A stretch of 64,000 nucleotides of DNA from Rhizobium deserti (GTDB lineage: Bacteria; Pseudomonadota; Alphaproteobacteria; Rhizobiales; Rhizobiaceae). Positions within the stretch are counted from its first letter, which is position 1. Every line of letters begins with the position of its first letter. Below, in pieces: positions 43,502 to 52,245 of the stretch. The notes below the pieces were generated by a model. That model saw only the letters and a list, made by a program, of their open reading frames with translations, did no database searches and was not told the DNA's origin. The translations under genes and the position numbers were made by a program. The stretch covers positions 62,001-126,000 of the forward strand of contig NZ_SMTL01000001.1 in assembly GCF_004358025.1 (NCBI RefSeq). The letters run 5' to 3'.

Positions 43502-44617
43502 TCAGATCCGCTCCTCCGTGGTCGCGTCGAACAGCGATGCCATGGTCATGTCGAAGGCGAGCCGAACTTTGCTCCCCGGCGCATACCGCCGGGCGCCACC
43601 GATTCGAACCGACATAGTGTGTCCGGCATGCTTCAGCCAAAGCAGGTTGTCGGCCCCCATCGGCTCCTCGATATCGACAATGGCTTCGTGGACTTCGCCG
43701 CCGACGATATCACCATCGACCTTGATATGCTCCGGTCTGGCGCCGAGGATGACAGCGCGGCCCGGCATCAGCGTCTCCGACGCCTGATAGCCTTCGAGCG
43801 AGAAGCTGACGCCGTTGGTCTGGAAGAGGAAGCGGCCGCCCTCCTCTGCCAGCACGCCCTGCATGAAATTCATTGACGGCGAGCCAATGAAGCCGGCAAC
43901 GAAGCGGTTCTTCGGCCGATTGTAGATCGTCACGGGATCATCGAGCTGCTGGATCACTCCGCTCTTCATGATGGCGATACGGTCGGCGAGCGTCAGCGCC
44001 TCGATCTGGTCATGGGTAACGTAGATCATCGTATTCTTGAGCGACTGGTGCAGGCGCTTGATCTCTACACGCAGCTCAGACCGGAGCTTGGCGTCCAGGT
44101 TCGAGAGCGGCTCGTCGAAGAGAAACACGTCGACGTCGCGCACCAGTGCCCGGCCGATCGCGACGCGCTGCCTTTGACCGCCCGAAAGCTCTGCCGGTTT
44201 GCGCTTCATCAACGGCTCGATCTGCAAAATCCCGGCAGCTCGGGTCAGCCGGCGGTCGATCTCGTCCTTGGGAACGCCCGCCACGCGCAAGCCGAAGGAC
44301 AGGTTCTTTTCCACAGTCATCTGCGGATAAAGTGCATAGGACTGGAAGACCATGCCGATCCCGCGATCCTTCGGCTCTTCCCAAGTGACGTTCTTGTCCT
44401 TGATGAAGATCTGACCTTCGGTCGGCTCCAAAAGACCGGCGATGCAGTTGAGCAGCGTGGACTTGCCGCAGCCGGAAGAGCCGAGCAACACCAGAAATTC
44501 GCCGTCATGGATATCGATGTTGAGATTTTCCAGCACCTTGACCGCGCCAAACGAGAGCGAGAGTTCTCGGATCGAGACGCTGTACTGGGAGCGAAGGGGA
44601 ACAGTGTTGTGCATCAT
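43502..44617 (-). CDS. Sugar ABC transporter ATPase (UgpC/MsmK type)
   Basis: A 371-residue ATPase of a CUT1 sugar importer. Walker A GSSGCGKST (near 52), signature ELSGGQRQRVAIGRALV (near 145), Walker B VFLFDEPLSNLDAKLR (near 165) and the switch His in YVTHDQIEALTLADR. A C-terminal TOBE/regulatory domain fills about 250-370 (ILGARPEHIKVDGD). It starts 3 bases after the permease gene ends. It powers import by the two permeases and binding protein encoded upstream. Confidence 0.94.
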   Translation of the reverse strand: MMHNTVPLRSQYSVSIRELSLSFGAVKVLENLNIDIHDGEFLVLLGSSGCGKSTLLNCIAGLLEPTEGQIFIKDKNVTWEEPKDRGIGMVFQSYALYPQMTVEKNLSFGLRVAGVPKDEIDRRLTRAAGILQIEPLMKRKPAELSGGQRQRVAIGRALVRDVDVFLFDEPLSNLDAKLRSELRVEIKRLHQSLKNTMIYVTHDQIEALTLADRIAIMKSGVIQQLDDPVTIYNRPKNRFVAGFIGSPSMNFMQGVLAEEGGRFLFQTNGVSFSLEGYQASETLMPGRAVILGARPEHIKVDGDIVGGEVHEAIVDIEEPMGADNLLWLKHAGHTMSVRIGGARRYAPGSKVRLAFDMTMASLFDATTEERI

Positions 44618-44620
44618 GGC

Positions 44621-45553
44621 TTACCCTTTGACTGCGCCGGCGGCGATACCGCGGACGAAAAGCCGGCCGGAAACAAAATAGACAATGAGCGGAATGGCAC
44701 CGGTCAGCAGCGTCGCCGCCATGTTGACGTTGTATTCCTTCACGCCCTGGACGGAGTTGACGATATTGTTGAGCTGCACCGTCATCGGGTAGGTTTCCGG
44801 GCGGGTAAATACGACGCCGAACAGGAAGTCGTTCCAGATCCCGGTGACCTGCAGGATCATCGCCACCACGAAGATGGGGAGCGACATAGGCAGCATGATC
44901 CGGAAATAGATCTGCCAGAATCCGGCCCCGTCAATGCGGGCTGCCTTGAACAGTTCCTCCGGCAGCGACACGAAGTAGTTGCGGAAGAGCAGTGTCAGGA
45001 TGGGCATGCCGAAGATCGAATGCACCAGGATCAGCCCGTAGATCGTGCCGTAGAGACCCAGTTCCCGCAGCACGATGACGATCGGGTAGATCATCACCTG
45101 ATAAGGGATGAAGGCGCCGATGATCAGGATCGTGAAGAACAGTTCGGCACCCTTGAACTTCCAATTGGCGAGCGCGTAGCCGTTCACGGAAGCGATGGCG
45201 ATCGACACGATCACCGACGGCACCATGATCTTCACCGAGTTCCAGAAGCCGCGAGAAAGACCGTCGCAGTTGAGGCCGGTGCAGGCGCTGGCCCAGGCCT
45301 TGGCCCAGGGCTCGAAAGTGATCTCCATCGGCGGCGAAAAGATATTGCCCATGCGGATTTCGGGCATGCCCTTGAGCGATGTCACGACCATCACATAGAG
45401 CGGCAGGAGGTAATAGATTGCCGCAAAGGTCAGGGCGCCATAGACCATGATATTGCGGCCCGAAAGCACCTTACGCGGGCGCTTGCCCTGCGGCCCGGCA
45501 GAAAGCCGATCGGCGCCGGCAAGGTTTGGCATCGCGGTGAGAGACTTATCCAC
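44621..45553 (-). CDS. Sugar ABC transporter permease (MalG-like)
   Basis: A 310-residue permease with six transmembrane helices. The EAA loop that contacts the ATPase is EELFKAARIDGAGFWQIYFRIMLPMSLP (near 220). The family's large periplasmic loop between helices 1 and 2 contains the uncommon pair CTGLNC, which could form a disulfide. GTG 45553 is chosen because GGAGGG lies seven bases upstream; it overlaps the stop of the previous permease by 8 bases. A TTG at 45568 is the longer option. Confidence 0.92.
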   Translation of the reverse strand: MDKSLTAMPNLAGADRLSAGPQGKRPRKVLSGRNIMVYGALTFAAIYYLLPLYVMVVTSLKGMPEIRMGNIFSPPMEITFEPWAKAWASACTGLNCDGLSRGFWNSVKIMVPSVIVSIAIASVNGYALANWKFKGAELFFTILIIGAFIPYQVMIYPIVIVLRELGLYGTIYGLILVHSIFGMPILTLLFRNYFVSLPEELFKAARIDGAGFWQIYFRIMLPMSLPIFVVAMILQVTGIWNDFLFGVVFTRPETYPMTVQLNNIVNSVQGVKEYNVNMAATLLTGAIPLIVYFVSGRLFVRGIAAGAVKG

Positions 45554-46472
45554 GCTTGCGCCCTCCAAATTCGAGATAGGCCCAGGGTACGACGATGATC
45601 GCCACCGTCAGCAGCATCATGGTGGATGCGGCAAAGCCCTGGCCGAGGTTCTGGGCGAAGAACATATAGTCGTAGACATATTTCGCCGGCACGTCGGACG
45701 CGATGCCGGGACCGCCGCTGGTCTGCGCCACGACGAGGTCGTAGATGCGAACAATGCCGCTGGCGATGATCACCAGCGTGGTGACGAACACCGGCCGCAT
45801 CATGGGAATGACGATGAAGATATAGGTCCGCCACATGGGAATACCGTCCACCCGGGAGGCCTTCCATATATCCTCGTCTATGCCGCGCAGACCCGCCAGC
45901 ATCAGGCACATGACCAGTCCCGTCCCCTGCCACAGGGCGGCAATCAGGATGCCGTAGATGACGATGTCGGAATCATAGAGCGGATCGAAGGCAAAGCTCG
46001 TCCAGCCCATCGAGCGCACCACCGCCTGGACCCCGAATTCCGGATTGAGGATCCATTGCCAGACGAGGCCGGTGACGATGAAGGACAGGGCGAAGGGATA
46101 AAGAAAGATCGTCCGGAAGGTATTTTCGAACCGGATCTTCTGGTCCATCAGCGCCGCCAGAAGGAAGCCGATCGTCAGGCTGAAGATCAGGGACAGGATC
46201 CCGTAGGTGGCAAGGTTCTGGATCGACACCATCCAGCGTGCCGTCGACCAGAGCCTCTCATACTGGTCGATGCCGACAAAGGAAAGCCGCGGCAGCAGCC
46301 TGGAATTGGTGAAGGAATAAAGGATGGTCCAGATCGTGCCCCCGAGAAAGACCACGACCGCGGTTAGCACCATGGGAATGGAGGCGATCTTCGAATTCAG
46401 GTTTCGCAGGTAGCGGCTTGGCCGTTTCACTTGCGCGCCTTGGGCGGCGGAAATACTGATGGGAAGTGTCAT
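45546..46472 (-). CDS. Sugar ABC transporter permease (MalF-like)
   Basis: A 308-residue permease with six transmembrane helices. The EAA loop reads DEDIWKASRVDGIPMWRTYIFIVIPMMRP (near 205). ATG 46472 has GGAGG eight bases upstream, and the frame before it is not protein-like. It forms the heterodimeric channel with the next permease. The 168-base gap separating it from the binding protein gene contains a strong hairpin. Confidence 0.92.
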   Translation of the reverse strand: MTLPISISAAQGAQVKRPSRYLRNLNSKIASIPMVLTAVVVFLGGTIWTILYSFTNSRLLPRLSFVGIDQYERLWSTARWMVSIQNLATYGILSLIFSLTIGFLLAALMDQKIRFENTFRTIFLYPFALSFIVTGLVWQWILNPEFGVQAVVRSMGWTSFAFDPLYDSDIVIYGILIAALWQGTGLVMCLMLAGLRGIDEDIWKASRVDGIPMWRTYIFIVIPMMRPVFVTTLVIIASGIVRIYDLVVAQTSGGPGIASDVPAKYVYDYMFFAQNLGQGFAASTMMLLTVAIIVVPWAYLEFGGRKRG

Positions 46473-46601
46473 CGTCGAACGCCTCCTTGCGCCCATGGGC
46501 GAAGAACGGTTGAAGATTGCGACGTGCAGACTTTTAGCTAGCCGCTTGTACGAGCGACCACTGCAAGCCTTTGAAGCTCTCGTCACGACTAGAGTTGGAG
46601 G

Positions 46602-46633
46602 GCGCCCCGCCAATGCTTGGGCTGGCGGGGCGC
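46602..46633 (-). repeat. Intercistronic hairpin after the binding protein gene
   Basis: A perfect 11-bp GC-rich stem GCGCCCCGCCA / TGGCGGGGCGC with a 10-base loop, 8 bases after the stop of the substrate-binding protein gene. No T-tract follows in the direction of transcription. Such hairpins commonly protect the mRNA end, so that the binding protein is made in excess over the permeases. Confidence 0.65.
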
Positions 46634-46640
46634 GATGTCC

Positions 46641-47876
46641 TCAATCCGCCGAGGCGATGACTTCTGCGAAGCGCTTTTGCGCTGCTTCCGGTGTCATCGA
46701 CGGGCTGGCGAAGAATTGAGCCATGAGATCCTCAAGCTGCTTCTGGGTGTCCTGCGAGATCAGCTGGTCGGTGCTGGTCGTCACATTGCCCTTGGCGAGG
46801 ATGTCGAGACCCTTGCGCATGCAGTCATTGGCAGCTTCGAGATCGACGTCACCGCGCACTGGCAGCGAGCCTTTCTTCAGGTTGAAAGCGACCTGGGTCT
46901 TGGGGTCGAGAAGCGTGGATGCCAGCACCTCCTGAGCCTTCGACTTCGCTTCATCTTCCAGCAGCGGGAAGTAGATCGCGTCGCCGCCGGTGGTTAGCAC
47001 CTCATTGAGGCCGAGGCCCGGCAGGCAGCTGTAATCGACGCCCGCCTTCTTGCCGGCAAGCTGGAATTCGCCCTGTGCCCAGTCACCCATGATTTGGCCG
47101 CCGGCCTTGCCGGTGATGACCATGTTCGTTGCCTGGTTCCAGTCCTGGACATTGCTGCCCTTGGACATGCGCCGGGCATCGTCTGCCGCCTTGAAGATCT
47201 TGGCGATCTCCGGACCGCCGGCCACCGCGGCATCCTTGTCGGCGTATACTTTCTGGTAAAGGTCCTTGCCACCGATCGAGATCACCAGCACGCTGAAGAG
47301 GTTGTTGACCTGCCAGGGCTGCCCGCCGATCGCCAGCGGCACCAGGCCTGCCTTTTGCAGCGCCGGGGCGGCGGCCACGAACTCGTCCCAGTTCTTGGGA
47401 ACCGCCACGCCGACCTTGGTGAAGGCCTCGTTGGAGAGCCACAGCCACTGCCAGGAATGGATGTTGATCGGCACGCAATAGATCTTGCCTTCGAAAGTGC
47501 AGGACTTCAAAAGACTGGTCGGCTTGACGATCTCTGCCCATTTCTGCTGCTGGGCCAGATCCGTGAAATCGCGCATCAGGCCTTCCTGCACCAGTTCCTC
47601 GGCCTGACGACCGTGATTAAACTGTGTCGCGCCCATGGGGTCGCCACCGGTGATGCGGCTGATCATGATGGGACGGGCGGTGCCGCCGGAGCCGGCAATA
47701 GCGCCATCGACCCATTTGTTGCCGGTCGCGTTGAACGCTTTAGCAAACTCTCCGACTGCAGCGGCCTCTCCGCCGGAAGTCCACCAATGGGTCACTTCAA
47801 GATCCGTCGCCTGGGCCGCTCCCAGCGGCATGGCGACGGCTGCGGCCAATACGGCTGCGACTGCACGAATATTCAT
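46641..47876 (-). CDS. Sugar ABC transporter substrate-binding protein
   Basis: A 411-residue periplasmic binding protein of the CUT1 extracellular type (SBP family 1). The signal peptide is about 1-23 (IRAVAAVLAAAVAMPLGAAQA). The mature protein starts with TDLEVTHWWTSGGEAAAVGEFAKAFNATG, typical for oligosaccharide binders, and ends with a helix-rich region. GGGAGGAG precedes ATG 47876. A LacI-type operator lies just upstream. The ligand is probably a plant cell wall oligosaccharide, judging by the GH43 enzyme in the operon. Confidence 0.94.
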   Translation of the reverse strand: MNIRAVAAVLAAAVAMPLGAAQATDLEVTHWWTSGGEAAAVGEFAKAFNATGNKWVDGAIAGSGGTARPIMISRITGGDPMGATQFNHGRQAEELVQEGLMRDFTDLAQQQKWAEIVKPTSLLKSCTFEGKIYCVPINIHSWQWLWLSNEAFTKVGVAVPKNWDEFVAAAPALQKAGLVPLAIGGQPWQVNNLFSVLVISIGGKDLYQKVYADKDAAVAGGPEIAKIFKAADDARRMSKGSNVQDWNQATNMVITGKAGGQIMGDWAQGEFQLAGKKAGVDYSCLPGLGLNEVLTTGGDAIYFPLLEDEAKSKAQEVLASTLLDPKTQVAFNLKKGSLPVRGDVDLEAANDCMRKGLDILAKGNVTTSTDQLISQDTQKQLEDLMAQFFASPSMTPEAAQKRFAEVIASAD

Positions 47877-47891
47877 TGAGTCTCCTCCCTC

Positions 47892-47907
47892 ACTGAAACG
47901 TTGCAGT
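47892..47907. promoter_or_regulatory. LacI-type operator at the sugar ABC operon
   Basis: ACTGAAACGTTGCAGT, a 16-bp palindrome with one mismatched pair and a central CG, as usual for LacI-family regulators. It lies 15 bases before the start codon of the binding protein gene, just upstream of its ribosome binding site, so a bound repressor would block elongation or initiation. Confidence 0.7.
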
Positions 47908-48168
47908 AAAAAGCTAGGCCAATCCTGCCGGACAAGCAAGCCACAAATGCGCGAACCTCTTATTGCCAGAGATATATTCAATCATCAGATGCAAACACAG
48001 CAGCAGCCGTCACCGGATCCAAGCTGCGAGTTGCTCTGTAGATCCCGGAGATCTGCAAAAAGATAAGGATACGATCTCGCAGCTGAAAAAGTTCACTCTG
48101 GATCCGCCAATTACAACCTTACGATGTGTAAACGAAATGAGATCCGGAAAATTGCTTATGTAGTCGTA

Positions 48169-48182
48169 CTGTATCGTTACAG
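48169..48182. promoter_or_regulatory. LacI-type operator at the regulator gene
   Basis: CTGTATCGTTACAG, a 14-bp palindrome with one mismatched pair and a central CG. It shares CTG-n-A-n-CGTT-n-CAG with the operator at 47892-47907. It lies 66 bases before the regulator's start codon, consistent with self-regulation. Confidence 0.65.
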
Positions 48183-48248
48183 GTTTTGCTGTATATGTAT
48201 GTTTCGAGAGGTGGCTGACCGCAAGACTGCGAGGCCGGAAAGATCAAG

Positions 48249-49292
48249 ATGGACGAAGACGGCAGACATATTGCAGACGGGCTACCGCGGGAGCGCCCTA
48301 CCCTGAAAACCATCGCCTACATGACCGGCCTCGGCATCACCACCGTATCTCGGGCACTAAAAGACGCGCCTGATATCGGCAGTGATACCAAAGAGCGAGT
48401 ACGCCTGATTGCAAAACAGCTGGGATATCAGCCCAACAGAGCCGGCGTCAGGTTGAGGACGGGAAAGACCAATGTGATCGCGCTCGTGCTTGGCATCGAC
48501 GAGGAACTGATGGGCTTTACGAGCCAGATGGTGCACGGCATTTCGGAAGCGCTGGCCGGCACCCAATATCACCTTGTGGTGACGCCGCACTCCTTCCAAA
48601 AGGACGCGATGGGTCCGGTGCGGTATATCCTCGATACCGGGTCGGCGGACGGCGTCATCATCTCACGTATCGAGCCTGAGGATCCCCGCATACGACTGCT
48701 GACGGAGCGCAATCTTCCCTTCGCCACGCATGGACGCAGCGACATGGGAATTGAGCACCCCTATCATGACTTCGACAATGAGACCTATGCCTATGAGGCG
48801 GTGCGTAAGATGGTTGAGCTGGGGCGCTCGCGGATCGCGCTGCTCGCCCCCCATAGCCGATTTTCCTTCTACACCCACAGCCGGATCGGCTTTGAAAGCG
48901 GACTGGCCGACTTCGGCGCTATCGAAGCGCCAATGGGCAGGATAACGACGGAGACGCCGCTCGATGACATTCGCACCCACGCCGAGAGGCTGATGCGCTC
49001 GGCCGAACCGCCGGATGGGATCGTCTCCATCAGCGGGTCGGCAACGGTCGCGCTGATTGCCGGGCTGGAAGCGGCGGGCAAGAAACTGGGCGCCGATCTC
49101 GATATCGTGTCAAAGCAGTCGGCCGAATTCCTGAACTGGATCCGCCCCGAGATCTATACCGTCAAAGAGGATATCCGTCTGGCCGGACGAGAACTTGCGA
49201 AAGCGCTGATGGCGCGGATCAACGGCGCTGCTCCCCAATCGCTGCAGAGCATTGCAAAGCCTGTCTGGCGAGCGACGGCTCCGAAAGACTGA
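48249..49292 (+). CDS. LacI family transcriptional regulator
   Basis: A 347-residue regulator. The helix-turn-helix is at about 18-40 ([26 protein letters not shown]), followed by the hinge helix ([17 protein letters not shown]). The sugar-binding domain (about 72-345) has two periplasmic-binding-like lobes. GGAAAGA precedes the ATG. It resembles the AglR-type regulators of rhizobia. It is divergent from the ABC operon and both promoters carry the same operator, so it is the likely repressor of the operon and of itself. The inducer is unknown. Confidence 0.93.
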   Translation: MDEDGRHIADGLPRERPTLKTIAYMTGLGITTVSRALKDAPDIGSDTKERVRLIAKQLGYQPNRAGVRLRTGKTNVIALVLGIDEELMGFTSQMVHGISEALAGTQYHLVVTPHSFQKDAMGPVRYILDTGSADGVIISRIEPEDPRIRLLTERNLPFATHGRSDMGIEHPYHDFDNETYAYEAVRKMVELGRSRIALLAPHSRFSFYTHSRIGFESGLADFGAIEAPMGRITTETPLDDIRTHAERLMRSAEPPDGIVSISGSATVALIAGLEAAGKKLGADLDIVSKQSAEFLNWIRPEIYTVKEDIRLAGRELAKALMARINGAAPQSLQSIAKPVWRATAPKD

Positions 49293-49326
49293 GCAGAAGG
49301 CCTGACGATCAAGCCAGGCCTTCTGC
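49293..49326. terminator. Strong bidirectional hairpin between lacI-type gene and gnd
   Basis: A perfect 12-bp stem GCAGAAGGCCTG / CAGGCCTTCTGC with a 10-base loop, starting right after the regulator's stop codon and 13 bases from the end of gnd. TGTTCATGTTGTTT follows on the plus strand. It should terminate both convergent genes. Confidence 0.75.
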
Positions 49327-49338
49327 TGTTCATGTTGT

Positions 49339-50772
49339 TTACGCGAGCGTTGCCAGACCACTGCCCCAGGGGCCGTGATGCTTGTCCACGCCGTCGAGAC
49401 GGTCAAACCCATGGGCGCCGAAGAAATCGCGCTGTGCCTGGATCAGGTTCGCCGTGCCACGGCTGCGGCGATAGGCGTCGAAATAGGACAGGGCCGACGA
49501 GAGCGCCGGAACCGGAAGGCCGGAAAGCGCCGCATAGGAAACCACGCGCCGCAAGGCGCCGTCCGTCTCCTTGACCATTTGCGCAAACGCAGGCGTTACG
49601 ATCAGGTTGGCCACATCCGGGTCCTTGGTGAAGGCCGAGGTGATCTCGTCCAGGAAGCCGGAGCGGATGATGCAGCCTGCCCGCCAGATCTTGGCGATCA
49701 CCGGCATCGGCAGGTTCCAGCCATATTCCTTGGAGGCAGCGGCCATAACCGCAAAGCCCTGGGCATAGGCGCCGATCTTGGCGGCCAGCAGCGCGCTCTC
49801 GAGATCGGCGAGGAAGGCCATTCCGTCCTTCGGAGCTGGCACGGTCTGGGGAAGGCCGAAGATCTTTTCAGCGGCCCGCCGCTCCACGATCTGGGAAGAA
49901 AGAACCCGCCCGGAAACGGCAGCCTCGATCGCAGTTGCAGCCACGCCCATATTCTGGGCTTCGATTACCGACCACTTGCCGGTCCCCTTCTGGCCTGCGG
50001 CATCGACGATGACATCGACCATGGGCTGGCCGGAAATCGGGTCGGTCGCCTTCAGCACCTTTTCCGAAATCTCGATCAGATAGGAATTCAGCCTGCCGGT
50101 GTTCCATTTGCCGAAGACATCGCCGATCTCGCTTGCATTCATGCCGAGGCCGTCCCGCAGGATGCCGTAGATCTCGGCGATCATCTGCATATCGGCATAT
50201 TCAATGCCGTTATGGATCGTCTTGACGAAATGGCCTGCGCCGTTTTCTCCCAGCCACGCCACGCAGGGCTCGTCGTTGAACTTGGCCGAGATCGAGGTCA
50301 GAACCTTCTCGACGCGCTTCCAGCTGTCCTCTGTGCCGCCGACCATGATGGACGGTCCGTGGCGGGCGCCCTCCTCGCCGCCGGAGACGCCCATGCCGAT
50401 GAAGGTCAAGTCGCTGTCATTGAGGTTGTCGAACCGGCGCATCGTATCGCGGAAATTGGCATTGCCGGCATCGATCATGATGTCGCCACCAGACAGATAA
50501 GGCTTCAGCAATTCCATCTGCTGGTCGACAGGGTCGCCGGCCTTGATCATGATGATGATCGGCCGTGGAGGACGTATGGCAGCCACGAACTCTTCAAGCG
50601 TTACGCAGGGTATGATCTGCGACTGCAGATCCCCCGCCTCGGCGTAGAACTTCTTCGTCACTTCGGCCGTCCTGTTGAAGACGGCGATCTTGTTGCCCTT
50701 TTCGGCTATGTTGAGTGCAAGGTTAGCGCCCATGACGCCAAGACCGATGAGCCCGATTTCTGCCTGTTCCAC
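49339..50772 (-). CDS. gnd: 6-phosphogluconate dehydrogenase, decarboxylating
   Basis: A 477-residue NADP enzyme of the oxidative pentose phosphate route, giving ribulose 5-phosphate and CO2. The Rossmann motif is IGLIGLGVMGANLALN (near 7), the substrate block GMGVSGGEEGARHGPSIMVGG (near 128), the catalytic Lys in GHFVKTIHNGIEY and the C-terminal AQRDFFGAHGFDRLD. The start is GTG 50772 with GGAGG seven bases upstream; longer frames do not match the family. Length is normal (about 470). Confidence 0.95.
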   Translation of the reverse strand: MEQAEIGLIGLGVMGANLALNIAEKGNKIAVFNRTAEVTKKFYAEAGDLQSQIIPCVTLEEFVAAIRPPRPIIIMIKAGDPVDQQMELLKPYLSGGDIMIDAGNANFRDTMRRFDNLNDSDLTFIGMGVSGGEEGARHGPSIMVGGTEDSWKRVEKVLTSISAKFNDEPCVAWLGENGAGHFVKTIHNGIEYADMQMIAEIYGILRDGLGMNASEIGDVFGKWNTGRLNSYLIEISEKVLKATDPISGQPMVDVIVDAAGQKGTGKWSVIEAQNMGVAATAIEAAVSGRVLSSQIVERRAAEKIFGLPQTVPAPKDGMAFLADLESALLAAKIGAYAQGFAVMAAASKEYGWNLPMPVIAKIWRAGCIIRSGFLDEITSAFTKDPDVANLIVTPAFAQMVKETDGALRRVVSYAALSGLPVPALSSALSYFDAYRRSRGTANLIQAQRDFFGAHGFDRLDGVDKHHGPWGSGLATLA

Positions 50773-50925
50773 GCATGTGCCTCCAGTTGAAGATTTCGGT
50801 CGCTGTTGTGGCACTCAATCTTGCGCCGGGCAAGGCGAAGACCGGGCGCAATTCCGTGTAGACGGCTTGGCTTATGTCTGGCAGCAGGAAGAGACCTACG
50901 TCATCAAACGATCGGAGACACAGAA

Positions 50926-51333
50926 GTGAAAACCATGTCCGCACGCATGATCCATGTCACGATCGAAAAGCCCTGGAAAGAAGTCTACGCCTTTGCTCGG
51001 GCGCCAGAAAACCTGCCGCAATGGGCGTCCGGCCTGGCCACCGGGATCAGCCGCGAGGGGGAGGAGTGGATCGTCGATGGCGGCCCGATCGGTCAGGTCA
51101 GGGTCCGTTTTGCAGCCGATAACGAGTTCGGCATCATCGACCATACGGTCACCATGGAAGACGGCTCGTCCGTCTTCAACCCCCTCCGGGTCATGCCGAA
51201 CGGCAATGGCGCCGAACTCATCTTCACGCTGTTCTGGCACGCGGGCCTGGATGCAGAAGGCTTCGAAGCCGATGCCGCCCATGTGCTGAAGGATCTGCAG
51301 ACGCTCAAGACGCTTGTCGAGGGAAATAAATGA
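50926..51333 (+). CDS. SRPBCC (START/Bet v 1-like) family protein
   Basis: A 135-residue small protein with the helix-grip fold: an opening strand MIHVTIEKPWKEVYAFARAPENLPQWASGL, then beta strands and a long C-terminal helix (DAAHVLKDLQTLKTLVEG). The family binds hydrophobic ligands or acts as cyclases or chaperones; no function can be given. GTG 50926 is preferred because GGAG lies eight bases upstream; ATG 50935 is the alternative. It converges with a PAS gene. Confidence 0.8.
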   Translation: MKTMSARMIHVTIEKPWKEVYAFARAPENLPQWASGLATGISREGEEWIVDGGPIGQVRVRFAADNEFGIIDHTVTMEDGSSVFNPLRVMPNGNGAELIFTLFWHAGLDAEGFEADAAHVLKDLQTLKTLVEGNK

Positions 51334-51357
51334 TAAAGCGTGATTAGAACAGACAGG

Positions 51358-52134
51358 TCAGGCGGCAGGGCGCCGACGGCGATCGGCGGTTTCCTGAATG
51401 ACGACCAGGGCACCAATCAATGTCGATGCCCGCACAAAAGGCGACATACGGCACCGTAGGACAACCGTCTGCCCGTCAACCTCTTCTGCATAGGTTACCG
51501 ACATGCTCTCCCCGGCGAAGCAGCGGCTGAGGCTAGGCTCGAATTCGTTGCGAAACCGATGCAGGCCCACAAATTCCGCCAGGTGCCTGCCCAGAAGCTG
51601 CTCCCGCGGCATTTCCAGCCTGCGGGCATTGGTTTCGTTGGAATAGAGGATCCTGTAGCCTGGTGCCACCAGCACGATGCGATCCGAAATGCGGTTCAGC
51701 AAAGTATCGTCGAGGCTCCCGCTGGCGGTTGCTTCGTCGATGATGGATGCTTCGCTCGCATCCGGCTCCGGCTGGCGCGCCATGGAGAAACCTGGTTGCG
51801 GAGCAAGATAACGCTCCACGAGCGTCTGGAGCAGATGTGCATTGCGACGAACACAACCGCGATCGTCGGCTTCTTCCTTTAAGAGGTCGAGGGCGAAACG
51901 GAATTGAGACTGGATGCTTGCAGCGTCGCATTCCTCGCTGCCGAATATGGCAAGCAGGAGAGGATCGAGGTCCCGGTCGAGAGCAACGGTCGCGTTGTCG
52001 TCTTCGCTTTCGATCGCATGCTGCAGATCGGCGTATTTCGACCAGAATAGGCCAATCAAAGCTTCCACGACAATGCCCTCCACCACGTGCGACAGGCGCC
52101 TGATAGTCCTATGCTGCGGCGCATCCAGTTCCAT
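51358..52134 (-). CDS. PAS domain protein
   Basis: A 258-residue soluble protein. The first 120 residues are helical and unfamiliar (SHVVEGIVVEALIGLFWSKYADLQHAIES). A PAS domain spans about 142-250, with LLNRISDRIVLVAPGYRILYSNETNARRLEMPREQLLGRHLAEFVG and a PAC-like end. No kinase, cyclase or DNA-binding domain is attached. Its ligand and partner are unknown. It lies between the SRPBCC gene and the lipid A cluster and has its own upstream space of about 110 bases. Confidence 0.78.
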   Translation of the reverse strand: MELDAPQHRTIRRLSHVVEGIVVEALIGLFWSKYADLQHAIESEDDNATVALDRDLDPLLLAIFGSEECDAASIQSQFRFALDLLKEEADDRGCVRRNAHLLQTLVERYLAPQPGFSMARQPEPDASEASIIDEATASGSLDDTLLNRISDRIVLVAPGYRILYSNETNARRLEMPREQLLGRHLAEFVGLHRFRNEFEPSLSRCFAGESMSVTYAEEVDGQTVVLRCRMSPFVRASTLIGALVVIQETADRRRRPAA

Positions 52135-52245
52135 TTAAGCCGAACGAGATTAATTGTTTTCTCAAGATGGCTCCCCAAGTTCTGCCAGATGACTTAGCGC
52201 AGCAATCTGCCTCCAACAATTCCAAGATTTACTAGGTGCCGCGCG

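Larger units (their letters stand above)
47877..48248. other. 372-base divergent control region of the sugar operon and lacI-type gene
   Basis: No gene is supported here. It carries two related operators, at 47892-47907 and 48169-48182, one next to each start, about 275 bases apart. The stretch between (47930-48150) has several short inverted repeats but no other strong signal. The distance would allow looping between the operators. Confidence 0.7.

Noticed and set aside
44012..45598. A 528-codon plus-strand frame across the ABC ATPase and permease genes
   Set aside because: It crosses two well-supported genes and is low-complexity, rich in His, Asp and Arg, as antisense frames are here.
49375..50790. 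A 471-codon plus-strand frame opposite gnd
   Set aside because: gnd is unambiguous on the minus strand; the antisense frame has no motif.
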